NCBI GenBank assembly: GCA_017483765.1
Contig: JAFUVE010000076.1
Coordinates: 1 to 64,000 of the forward strand
Source: Bacteroidaceae bacterium
GTDB lineage: Bacteria > Bacteroidota > Bacteroidia > Bacteroidales > Bacteroidaceae
Reading direction: 5' to 3'
DNA length: 64,000 nucleotides
Below are positions 8,244-16,320 of this stretch, piece after piece. Below the pieces are notes generated by a model. That model saw only the letters and a program-made list of their open reading frames with translations. It made no database searches and was not told the DNA's origin. A program made the translations under genes and the position numbers. How positions within the stretch are numbered: position 1 is the first letter of the stretch; every line of letters begins with the position of its first letter.

Positions 8244-9338
8244 TTATTTTGCAGCCTTGAAGAACGTGTCTTTAAGAGGAAGCTGTGTCAAATCAGAATG
8301 TTCCTCGTACGAAACAATATACTTGCCAGTCTCTTTTTCTAACTTTATATCTTCAAGATAATTCAGTTCTATTTCCTTCTCCTGGCTTGTCATTACTGCG
8401 TAATTAAGTGTCTCGTTGAAGTGTTTAATCTCCTTGCCAGAAGCCTTCCGATTTGCGATAAACTCTTTATGGGCATCAAAACGTTGCTTTATCAAACTAT
8501 TGCACAAATCCAATTCTAAATTATCAATACCTTCTCGAATGATACTTTCAAAGTTTGGGTCAATTTCGTATCCACAACTATTACGACCTAGAAGTATTGC
8601 TGCCTGCATAGTTGTTCCGGTACCTAAGAATGGATCCATTACCATGTCACCTTTCTGTGAAAACATATTGATAAGGCGATATGGGATCTCAAATGGGAAA
8701 GCAGCACTACGTTCGCGAGTACAGTCTTTTTGAATCTTTTGCTTAGTACCTTTAATCTCCCATACATCAGAGAACCATACATTACGTTCTTCCCAAAAGA
8801 AAGAACTTTTCATACGACTCAACTTAGCATCGGCCTTTTTGTATTCACGTTTGCCCCCTTTGCGGAAGATAAGCACCCATTCATGTTCAAGAGTTACGTA
8901 TGCACCACATGGCAACATTCCGCTACCCATAAATTTATTTGGAGCATTTGTTTGTTTACGCCAAATAATATTAGGCAGACCTACAAATCCCATTTCAATA
9001 CATGCTTTAGAAATACGGCTATGATTATTGTACAAGGTAAAATTACCATTAATTGTTCGAGTGGCATCACCAATATTAATACACAAGAATCCACCATCTT
9101 TAAGCACACGGAAACACTCTTTCCACACTTTGTCCAATTCTTGATGCATTAACTCAAAAGCTGTTTCTGGTTTTTTCTCAAGATAATCTAAAATAACAGG
9201 ATTCTGTTTTGCCATAATTTCATCCCACATCTCAATCATGGGATATGGAGGCGAGGTTACAACCAAATTAACTGTATTGTCTTTAGTTGAGGTCATGTGC
9301 TGAGAAGCACCTATAATTATATTATGATTTGTTGTCAT
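8244..9338 (-). CDS. N4-cytosine-specific DNA methyltransferase 2
   Basis: From ATG 9338 the product has 364 residues, with TSPPYP at 28-33 and DPFLGTGTTMQAAILLGRN at about 230-250: beta-class order, N4-cytosine type. It is clearly different from the downstream methyltransferase and has a long insertion after motif IV (MWDEIMAKQNPVILDYLEKK). The longer frame from GTG 9446 is rejected as the start because its first 36 residues look like the end of a truncated HTH regulator. Two distinct methyltransferases in one system usually mean that each methylates one strand of an asymmetric site, or that they have overlapping roles. Mark the start as probable only: no ribosome binding site is evident. 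Confidence 0.85.
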   Translation of the reverse strand: MTTNHNIIIGASQHMTSTKDNTVNLVVTSPPYPMIEMWDEIMAKQNPVILDYLEKKPETAFELMHQELDKVWKECFRVLKDGGFLCINIGDATRTINGNFTLYNNHSRISKACIEMGFVGLPNIIWRKQTNAPNKFMGSGMLPCGAYVTLEHEWVLIFRKGGKREYKKADAKLSRMKSSFFWEERNVWFSDVWEIKGTKQKIQKDCTRERSAAFPFEIPYRLINMFSQKGDMVMDPFLGTGTTMQAAILLGRNSCGYEIDPNFESIIREGIDNLELDLCNSLIKQRFDAHKEFIANRKASGKEIKHFNETLNYAVMTSQEKEIELNYLEDIKLEKETGKYIVSYEEHSDLTQLPLKDTFFKAAK

Positions 9339-9519
9339 TATCTCTAATATTACAAAATATTCTAATTTTTCTTGATGAAAATCTTCCTGCCACACCAATA
9401 CTTCTACAAATACTCCAAGTGCATTGGCTATTTCAAGTAAATGCACACTCCAACTGCTCGGATAACCACTTGTTTGTTCTCTTCTTATCCGCGAGAACTA
9501 CTTTGATTCTATTTTCCAT
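9339..9519 (-). pseudogene. Internally deleted XRE-type HTH regulator upstream of the methyltransferases
   Basis: On the minus strand an ATG at 9519 begins MENRIKVVLADKKRTNKW followed by LSEQLE, a typical N terminus of small Bacteroidetes HTH regulators. It then runs into a stop (TGA at 9435-9433). The missing recognition helix is followed in another frame by HLLEIANALGVFVEVLVWQ, the typical C-terminal part of the same protein family, which is in frame with methyltransferase 2. An internal deletion or rearrangement best explains this. The gene probably once regulated the methyltransferase operon, opposite to the intact C protein. Confidence 0.65.
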
Positions 9520-10022
9520 TCTTATTATGCTGAGGTTGTACCTTATTATAATTAAATACGTATACAAATACAAAATTAGTTTATTTTCCGCAAAATAACG
9601 AAGAAAAATCATCTTTTCTGCAAAATACAGTCATTTTTATGTCTTTTTCTCCACTTCAGCTTTCCTCATCGAGCAATTTGGTAATCGTAAAATAATAAGA
9701 TATCTCGCTTTAATGAATACGAGAAAATAAGACGACAGTCAGTCATGACTGATATTCCAATGAGACAGAGGGTGAGAAGCGTGTTTTTACAACCTCACTA
9801 AGTAACAGTAAGAAAAAATAAGTTGCCTCGTTTTGATGAAGACGAGAAGACAGAAAGACGAGAAGACGAGACGATAGTCAATTGGCGGACATACATAAAG
9901 TAAGTCCCTACAATCAACTGTAATGTGAGGCAAGTTATTATTTTAACCTCACTAAGTAGATTTATCTTTCTCTTATTATAATCACATTTTCAGCATGGCA
10001 TAACATTTTTACAGTTCCGTTT
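9520..10022. repeat. Gene-free boundary region with a degenerate direct repeat of about 110-130 bp
   Basis: Copy a (about 9703-9806) and copy b (about 9831-9955) share the order CTCGyTTTrATGAAkACGAGAA, a GA-rich stretch, a TAGTCA or CAGTCA block and AACCTCACTAAGTA. The GA-rich part also matches dispersed copies at 36.36 and 53.71 kb. AT content drops after this region, so it may be the edge of the accessory segment. No tRNA gene or integrase is adjacent. The rest of the stretch shows no gene. Confidence 0.5.
9838..9886 (+). repeat. GA-rich dispersed intergenic repeat, copy 1
   Basis: A string of GACGAGAA-like units ends in GACGAGACGATAGTCAATTG. Similar sequences stand at 36360-36416 and 53714-53760, each in an intergenic position and each ending in ATAGT(C/T)A. 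Confidence 0.55.
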
Positions 10023-10054
10023 TTTGGCAGATAGAAATAAAAAACGTAACTTTG
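10023..10054 (+). promoter_or_regulatory. Promoter of the nuclease-helicase gene
   Basis: TTTG at 10023-10026, then 20 bases, then TAACTTTG at 10047-10054: a full match to the Bacteroidetes -33/-7 consensus. It predicts a 5' leader of about 60 bases before ATG 10125. Confidence 0.65.
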
Positions 10055-10124
10055 CGATGTAAATGCGAAAAACATAAATGGAGAGAAAAACAGACGCCTT
10101 AACAACATAGAAACACGAAAAAAA

Positions 10125-13100
10125 ATGCAGCAGACAGACTATTTCGATGAACTGAAATCGGCAGTGACGAACGCGCCGGACTACAAGACCTTGTACATAG
10201 TGATGAACAGCGTGTATATGCGCAGCCTGAACGACTTCACGCGGGGCAACCGCCTCTCGCTGAGTGGCCCGTTCGCCAAGACGGACCACCTTCTGAAAGA
10301 GCGTAAGGCCGGCAAGCACCTTTCGCTTGCCATCAACGACACACGTCAATACTTCAAGCAGCGCCACAGCAAGAGTGAAACAGAGCTGAAAGACCACTAC
10401 AAGCGGGACCTGCGCAACCTCTGTGAATTCCTGTCGCTGCTGACCGGCGAACCCGTACCCACGGAGCTGGCCGCACATTATCCTGCAAAGCAGACCAGCC
10501 TGGCCCCTTCCGTCCGACTGGGTGAATACATTCGCGTTATTGTGGTGCACTGGGACGACGATTACGCCTACTGCCATTCGGAGAGCACTGGCAATGAAGA
10601 GCTGAAAGTATGCTACAGCCACGGGAACAAGGCATACAACTTCGACCGCAGCTATCTCAAAGGACTCTTTTACGAAGGAGCGCAGTTCAATCTTATAAGG
10701 CCGTACAAGCACGACGACGGAATCATCTATCCGGAACTGTGGATTTTCGAGCCCGACTACCTGATAGACATAACGACCATAGCCAACTGCTTCGGAAGTT
10801 ATGCCGACTCCGCATTAGTGGGCCTCATGAACAGGATGGGAAAGAAAGAGACCACCTCCCCCATGCTGCTCGGAAACATGGCCAGCCAGCTGCTCGACGA
10901 GAGCATACGCGACTCTCAGACACGCAGCTATGCCGAAAGCGCAAAAGAATTCTTCTCCTATTATGCGATGAAAATCATAGCGGCCGAGGATTTCGACAGT
11001 GCGGACTTTCACAAGCAAGCCCGTGACCAGCAGGAGAACATCCAGCATGCCATCCACCAAACCCTACCTCAGCAAATCAGGAATTTCGACTCCAAAAACG
11101 GCATTGTTGAGCCGTCCTTTTTCAGCGAGATGCTGGGACTGCAAGGACGTATGGACTATCTGCAGCTCGACATGAAGGTGCTGCTGGAGCAGAAATCGGG
11201 CAAGGGCGGGTTTCCGTTCAACAACTTCATCATTCCCACCCCGAAACTGGACAACATCATCCAGCTGCTGCTCTACATGGCCGTGCTTCGCTACAACTTC
11301 AGGAAAGAATATGAGCAGAACAACCAAGAGCTCCGCCCCTTCCTCCTCTACTCGAAATACAGGGAAGGCATCGTGGAGCTGCAATCCCGGCCGCAGTGGC
11401 TGTTCAACGCGCTGAAAATCCGCAACGAACTGGCTTGGAACGACATCGTCCGTTTCCGCGACGAGGGCTATTCGATCCTGACGACACTGACACCCAGCCA
11501 GCTGAAAGAAAAGCAGATGAACGACAAGTTCTGGAATCAATATATCCTTCCCCAACTCAATGACATCCTGCTGCCTATCCGCTCTTGCAGCCCACTGGAA
11601 CGCGCCTACTGCCTGCGGATGCTGAAATTCGTGGGCGAGGAACATGTGGTGAGCAAGCTGGGCAACCGCGACAAAGAGGCATCCGGCTTCGCCAGCACCT
11701 GGCAGCTGAGCGTGGAGGAGAAGGAACAGTGCGGCGAGATACTGACGGGTCTGACGCTCGACATCCCTTACGAGGCACGGAGCCAGCGCATCGACGAAGT
11801 CCGTTTCGAACTCTCCAACAAGGAGTCGCGCTACATCACCAACCTGCGTGTGAGCGACGTGGTGGTAATCCATCCCTACGACCCGACCGGCGAGCCCGAC
11901 CTGAGAACCACGATGGTGATACGCGGCACACTGAAAAGCATGGACAGAGACAGCGTGACCGTCCGTCTGCGAGCGCCTCAGTCAGACAGCCGTATCTTCG
12001 ACTACTATCAAGACAAGAAATGGGCCTTGGAAAGCGACTTCATCGAGTCGTCGTACGGATCGGCCTACAGCAACGTATATTCATTCCTGTCGGCTCCCCA
12101 GCAGCGGCGCGACCTGCTGCTGCTGCAACGTCCGCCTAAAGTGGACCACAGCCTGCGGCTCAAAGGCGACTACAAAGAATTCAACGATTTGTCGCTCAGA
12201 GTGAAGCAAGCGCGCGAACTGTTCCTGATCATAGGTCCGCCCGGCACGGGGAAAACATCCTACGGAATGCTGAACACACTGAGAGAAGAATTGCTGGAAC
12301 CCGGCAGCCGCGTGCTGTTGATGGCTTACACGAACCGCGCCGTTGACGAGATGTGCAGCAAGCTGCTGGCCGAAGACATTGACTTCCTGCGTATAGGCAG
12401 CGAGCTGTCGTGCGACAAGTCTTATATAGACCACCATATCAACACAGTGAGCCAGGGATGTGCCAACCTGCACTCCCTGATTTACACCATCGAGAACTAC
12501 CGGGTGATAGTCGGGACAGTACACTCCTTCAACGGCCAGCTCCAATATCTGAGCAAGCAGCACTTCTCCCTCGCCATCATCGACGAGGCATCCCAGCTGC
12601 TGGAGTCCCACCTGCTGGGCCTGCTGAGCTGCCAGTCGGCCGACCACATCCCCACCATCGACAAGTTTGTGCTTATCGGCGACCACAAGCAGCTACCAGC
12701 CGTGGTGCAGCAGCCGGCCGAGAGTTCAGAAGTGATGGAGCAGGAGCTGCAGCAGATACTGCTGACCGATTGCCGCCAGTCGTTGTTCGAGCGTCTGCTG
12801 AAGCAATATAATGGAGATGATGAAGTGGTGGGAAAGCTGACGAAGCACGGCCGGATGCATCCGGAGATTGCCGCCTTCCCTAACGAGATGTTCTACAACG
12901 GGGAACTGCAGACCGTGCCATTGGCCCATCAGAAGTCAGAACTGCCTGCCGACGTGGACATTCCCGACCCCATGGAGCGTATGCTGCGCACACGCCGTCT
13001 GACATTCATCAGCGTGGCAGGAGCCGAGTGTCCACGCTCCGACAAGTCGAACACGAAAGAGGCTAAGCTGATAGCCAATCTGTTGGAACGCATCTACAAG

Positions 13101-13505
13101 ATAGAGGGACCTTCGTTCGACCCCTCATCCACAGTCGGCGTGATTGTGCCATACCGCAACCAGATAGCCACCATACGTGCCGTGGTCAGCGAATGTAAAA
13201 TTCCAGCCTTGGCAGACGTGACCATCGACACCGTGGAAAGGTTCCAAGGCAGTCAGCGAAAATATATCATCTATGGATTCACCATCCAGAAGCGCCACCA
13301 ACTGCGTTTCCTCACCGGCAACGTGTTCACAGACTACGACGGTACCGTCGTGGACCGCAAGCTGAACGTGGCGATGACCCGCGCTCAAGAGCACCTCATC
13401 ATGGTAGGCAACCCTAAAATCGTGTGCCAAGACCCTATATTCAGCCGCTTAGTGGCATATATCAAGGCACACAACGGATATTACGAAGAGAAGGAAATGC
13501 ATTAG
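10125..13505 (+). CDS. Dna2-like fusion of a PD-(D/E)xK nuclease and an SF1 (Upf1-like) helicase
   Basis: The 1126-residue protein has two parts. At residues 335-360 GLQGRMDYLQLD followed by VLLEQKSGK supplies the Asp and E-x-K of a RecB/Cas4-type nuclease. From residue 700 on it is a superfamily 1 helicase: Walker A GPPGTGKT (about 702), AYTNRAVDEM (motif Ia), DEASQ (about 818, motif II), GDHKQLP (motif III, about 851), and ERFQGSQ with LNVAMTRAQEHL (motifs V-VI, 1038-1090). The Upf1/Dna2-like arrangement suggests processing of flaps or damaged DNA in the cytosol; a defence role is possible. The Cas4-type cysteines that would bind a Fe-S cluster are not obvious. It has its own promoter and is followed by a period-9 repeat. 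Confidence 0.85.
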   Translation: MQQTDYFDELKSAVTNAPDYKTLYIVMNSVYMRSLNDFTRGNRLSLSGPFAKTDHLLKERKAGKHLSLAINDTRQYFKQRHSKSETELKDHYKRDLRNLCEFLSLLTGEPVPTELAAHYPAKQTSLAPSVRLGEYIRVIVVHWDDDYAYCHSESTGNEELKVCYSHGNKAYNFDRSYLKGLFYEGAQFNLIRPYKHDDGIIYPELWIFEPDYLIDITTIANCFGSYADSALVGLMNRMGKKETTSPMLLGNMASQLLDESIRDSQTRSYAESAKEFFSYYAMKIIAAEDFDSADFHKQARDQQENIQHAIHQTLPQQIRNFDSKNGIVEPSFFSEMLGLQGRMDYLQLDMKVLLEQKSGKGGFPFNNFIIPTPKLDNIIQLLLYMAVLRYNFRKEYEQNNQELRPFLLYSKYREGIVELQSRPQWLFNALKIRNELAWNDIVRFRDEGYSILTTLTPSQLKEKQMNDKFWNQYILPQLNDILLPIRSCSPLERAYCLRMLKFVGEEHVVSKLGNRDKEASGFASTWQLSVEEKEQCGEILTGLTLDIPYEARSQRIDEVRFELSNKESRYITNLRVSDVVVIHPYDPTGEPDLRTTMVIRGTLKSMDRDSVTVRLRAPQSDSRIFDYYQDKKWALESDFIESSYGSAYSNVYSFLSAPQQRRDLLLLQRPPKVDHSLRLKGDYKEFNDLSLRVKQARELFLIIGPPGTGKTSYGMLNTLREELLEPGSRVLLMAYTNRAVDEMCSKLLAEDIDFLRIGSELSCDKSYIDHHINTVSQGCANLHSLIYTIENYRVIVGTVHSFNGQLQYLSKQHFSLAIIDEASQLLESHLLGLLSCQSADHIPTIDKFVLIGDHKQLPAVVQQPAESSEVMEQELQQILLTDCRQSLFERLLKQYNGDDEVVGKLTKHGRMHPEIAAFPNEMFYNGELQTVPLAHQKSELPADVDIPDPMERMLRTRRLTFISVAGAECPRSDKSNTKEAKLIANLLERIYKIEGPSFDPSSTVGVIVPYRNQIATIRAVVSECKIPALADVTIDTVERFQGSQRKYIIYGFTIQKRHQLRFLTGNVFTDYDGTVVDRKLNVAMTRAQEHLIMVGNPKIVCQDPIFSRLVAYIKAHNGYYEEKEMH

Positions 13506-13550
13506 GAAGAGAGAGGCGGAGGAATCAGAGGAATCGGAGTAATCAGATTT

Positions 13551-13604
13551 GTCAGACTGGTCGGACCTGTCCGACAAGTCCGACAAGTCCGATCAGCCCG
13601 ACAT
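13551..13604 (+). repeat. Period-9 tandem repeat, six units
   Basis: Six 9-base units of the form GTCnGACnn (GTCAGACTG, GTCGGACCT, GTCCGACAA twice, GTCCGATCA, GCCCGACAT) lie between two convergent genes. A second array of the same type is at 44479-44550. The units could form mutually pairing GTC/GAC stems in RNA. Confidence 0.8.
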
Positions 13605-13630
13605 CCCGAGCCAACTGAAAAAACTGCTGA

Positions 13631-16084
13631 TTACAGATTCGGCTCCTTATAGATGGCATTCCACCAGGAGGAGTCATCCTTAAGGTATTTGGCAAACCAG
13701 GCGAAGATGGTGTTCTGCCATTTGATTCGTTTGTTGTAGTCGAGGATATGGTGATCCTGGCCCTCCACTAGAACCATGGCCGTCTCCTTTCCGAGGAGTT
13801 TGAGAGCAGTGAACATCTGGATGCTCTCGCCCACCGGCACGTTTGTGTCGTCGGTGCCATGGAGGAAGAGGATGGGCGTGTTCACCTTGTCGGCATTGAA
13901 GAGCGGACTTTGGTCGACATAGAGCTGACGGTGGGCCCAAGGAAAGCTGTTGGCCATAGACACCTCGCTATAGCTGTATCCCCAGAATCCCTCACCCCAA
14001 TAGCTGGTGTGGTCGCTGATGCCGGCATGCGAGATGGCGGCAGCGAAGATGTCGGTACGGGTTTGCAGGTACTGGGTCATGAATCCGCCGTAGCTGGCAC
14101 CGATACATCCGATTTTCTTTGCGTCGACAAACTGATGCTCCTTCGTGAAGGCGGTGGTGGCGCCGATGATATCCTCAGCCACGCCCTGGCCTGCCGTATT
14201 GACATGTCGCGACGAGAACTCCTGCCCGAATCCAGCCGCACCGCTGGGATTGACCACAAGCACGACATATCCCTGAGCCGCATAGGCATGATGAGGATAG
14301 CGGCTCTCGAAGTTCCGGCTGGTGGGAGAACATCCTCCGTAGTAGTTGACAATCATTGGATAGGATTGTGCCTGATTGAAATGAGGAGGGAGATAGAAGC
14401 GGCAACAAATGGTGTCGCCCCGCTCGTTGACATAATTCCAAGGCCGGCATTCCCCCAGCTGGATGTTTTTGAGCGTTTCCTTGCTGAGATCTTCCACGAG
14501 CTCGGTCTTCTTTTTCTTCGTGTCGACGATGTAGAGGCGGTCAGAGTTGGACGCGCTCTGTCCGTAGCATGCGATTTTCTGGGCGGCTGCAGCGCAACTG
14601 AAGCGGTTAACCATATCCTCCGGAACCTCCACCTTGCTGATTTTTCCCGACTTGGGATCCATCTGGAAGAGGAAAAGACAGTCCTTGTCATTGGCCGTGA
14701 AGTAAATCATGCCGTCGGCCTTGCTCCATGCTGCCGACTCCACAGCCGGATTGAAATCACGGGTCATGGGCTTGACGTTCTTTGTCCGCAGGTCCATGAT
14801 AAAAATCTGGTAGTCGTACATGCTTGGCGTCGTACCCTCCGGCAGGATGTTGCCCACCCCGCCGAATGCCTCAGGCGATCCGGTAAGCAGAATCTGCGTG
14901 GCGTCGGGCGAGAAGCATGCGTCGTTGAAGAATCCGTCTTCCTCGAAGATGGTTTCCACCTGATAGGAGTCTTTGTCGATGACATAGAGTGAGGATACAG
15001 TAGTTGGACGTTTTCCCAGCCTGTTCTGCGACTTATACACCAAGATTTTCTTTCCGTCGGCCGATATGTCGCAGAGACGGGTGCTATGGTTGCCGAAGGT
15101 GAGCGGCTGGAGCATGCCCGTCTTGAGATCGAACATCTGAAGTGACACCTTGTTTCTCCAGTTTGGTTGGCGGTCGTCAGGCTCAACGACGAGATAGACA
15201 TCCTTGTCGCGCTTCGGTCCGGCCGTCACCTTGGAGAAGACGAGGTAATCCTCCGATGGCGACATCGTGAAATTGCCTTCTGGCAGATGCTCGGCCAGCA
15301 CCTGCTCCTCATGGTTAAGTGGGTTGACCGCAACGAGCGAACGGTTGTCGTCGATGGTGCGAAGAAAATAATAGCGGTTGGACTTGGGCATCCATACGGC
15401 ACCCGGCTTGAGGTCGATGGTCTGTCCGTTAAGCAGGCTTCTCACCAGAGTCTTTGAGATGTTCTTTCCGTCCTTCTGGGTGGTGGAATAGCCAGCGATG
15501 AGGTAGTTGCCGTCGGGCGAGATAAGTGCTTTGTTGAATCTCCAGCAATGCAGCACGTCGGAGAGCTGGTAGTCCCGTTTGCCCTGGGTTGGCTCCACTG
15601 CGATTCCGTCAACATTGTCGGCATTGATTTTCACACCCCACATCGGCAGGGGCTCGCTTGAGTCGGTGATATACTTGATGACCACGTCATGCACAGCCGG
15701 CGTCAGCTCTACGGACTTCCCGTCCGTCTTCTTCCCGTCGACAAAGAGATGGAAATGCATCATCCCCTTGGGCACGATTTCCACTTTCTGATATTGCGCG
15801 TTAGAGAATCGGAATGCGATGAGATGGACCTGCAATTCGGCCGACTTCTTAGGCAGCGCCTCCGTCTTGATGTCACGTCCCTGCCACACCTGATCGGTGT
15901 CGAGATAAAAATCGAGCACAGAGGAGTTGGAGAACGGCTTTCCGTTGATATCGAGCGAGTCCATAAGGACTGGCCTCCTCATGCTGAAAGGTCCGGCATA
16001 CTTGAAATCATTGACTTCGATTGTGGCGGCATTCCCCATGAGAGCCGCAAGCATGAAAATGAGAGTAGAAACGAAACGTAACAT
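13631..16084 (-). CDS. Secreted S9-family (prolyl oligopeptidase-like) peptidase
   Basis: The 817-residue protein begins with a signal peptide (to about residue 20, ending GNAA). A long beta-propeller-like middle region precedes an alpha/beta hydrolase domain. The nucleophile motif GASYGG places the catalytic Ser at 664. HGTDDTNVP supplies the Asp (about 745) and GQDHHILDY the His (about 778), the full triad. Length and order fit dipeptidyl/acylaminoacyl peptidases of family S9, which trim oligopeptides, here probably in the periplasm. It is transcribed divergently from the symporter gene, with about 236 bases between. A role in peptide use is likely; the exact specificity cannot be read from sequence. 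Confidence 0.88.
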   Translation of the reverse strand: MLRFVSTLIFMLAALMGNAATIEVNDFKYAGPFSMRRPVLMDSLDINGKPFSNSSVLDFYLDTDQVWQGRDIKTEALPKKSAELQVHLIAFRFSNAQYQKVEIVPKGMMHFHLFVDGKKTDGKSVELTPAVHDVVIKYITDSSEPLPMWGVKINADNVDGIAVEPTQGKRDYQLSDVLHCWRFNKALISPDGNYLIAGYSTTQKDGKNISKTLVRSLLNGQTIDLKPGAVWMPKSNRYYFLRTIDDNRSLVAVNPLNHEEQVLAEHLPEGNFTMSPSEDYLVFSKVTAGPKRDKDVYLVVEPDDRQPNWRNKVSLQMFDLKTGMLQPLTFGNHSTRLCDISADGKKILVYKSQNRLGKRPTTVSSLYVIDKDSYQVETIFEEDGFFNDACFSPDATQILLTGSPEAFGGVGNILPEGTTPSMYDYQIFIMDLRTKNVKPMTRDFNPAVESAAWSKADGMIYFTANDKDCLFLFQMDPKSGKISKVEVPEDMVNRFSCAAAAQKIACYGQSASNSDRLYIVDTKKKKTELVEDLSKETLKNIQLGECRPWNYVNERGDTICCRFYLPPHFNQAQSYPMIVNYYGGCSPTSRNFESRYPHHAYAAQGYVVLVVNPSGAAGFGQEFSSRHVNTAGQGVAEDIIGATTAFTKEHQFVDAKKIGCIGASYGGFMTQYLQTRTDIFAAAISHAGISDHTSYWGEGFWGYSYSEVSMANSFPWAHRQLYVDQSPLFNADKVNTPILFLHGTDDTNVPVGESIQMFTALKLLGKETAMVLVEGQDHHILDYNKRIKWQNTIFAWFAKYLKDDSSWWNAIYKEPNL

Positions 16085-16252
16085 GGTTGATATTTACAAT
16101 TGACGATTTATTTGAGTATTTCGTAATTAAACGATTTTAGAAACTGAAAGCAAATATATAAAAAAAGGGTGAAAAAAGCACGACAAAGGAGGATAAAAAT
16201 TGTGACGACAAAGAAATATTGGGGAAAATGGACAAAAGTGACAAATAAGTTG

Positions 16253-16260
16253 TAACTTTG
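16253..16260 (+). promoter_or_regulatory. -7 element of the symporter promoter
   Basis: TAACTTTG followed by CATG fits TAnnTTTG and stands 60 bases before ATG 16321. No good TTTG lies 20 bases upstream, so only the -7 box is claimed. Confidence 0.5.
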
Positions 16261-16320
16261 CATGATAAAAGCATACATCATACTTTGCACCATAATAACA
16301 GACATAACCAATAATTCAGG

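Noticed and set aside
8416-9152. Plus-strand reading frames opposite methyltransferase 2
   Set aside because: They are complements of the methyltransferase motifs and show no independent coding features.
9339-9446. N-terminal 36-residue extension of methyltransferase 2
   Set aside because: It matches the end of an HTH regulator rather than a methyltransferase and makes the enzyme start late; ATG 9338 gives the same motif spacing (S-P-P-Y at 29-32) as methyltransferase 1.
1-9960. Complete integrative or conjugative element
   Set aside because: Only a mobilization-like tail, repeats and cargo genes are visible; no integrase, relaxase core or conjugation genes are in the window.
11064-11873. 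Antisense reading frame within the helicase gene (269 codons)
   Set aside because: Shadow of the nuclease-helicase gene; no motif, no promoter, composition dictated by the sense strand.
13631-16084. T9SS cargo among the secreted proteins (S9 peptidase, subtilase, GH25, nuclease)
   Set aside because: None ends in a recognisable type A or B C-terminal sorting domain, although SprA is encoded in the window.
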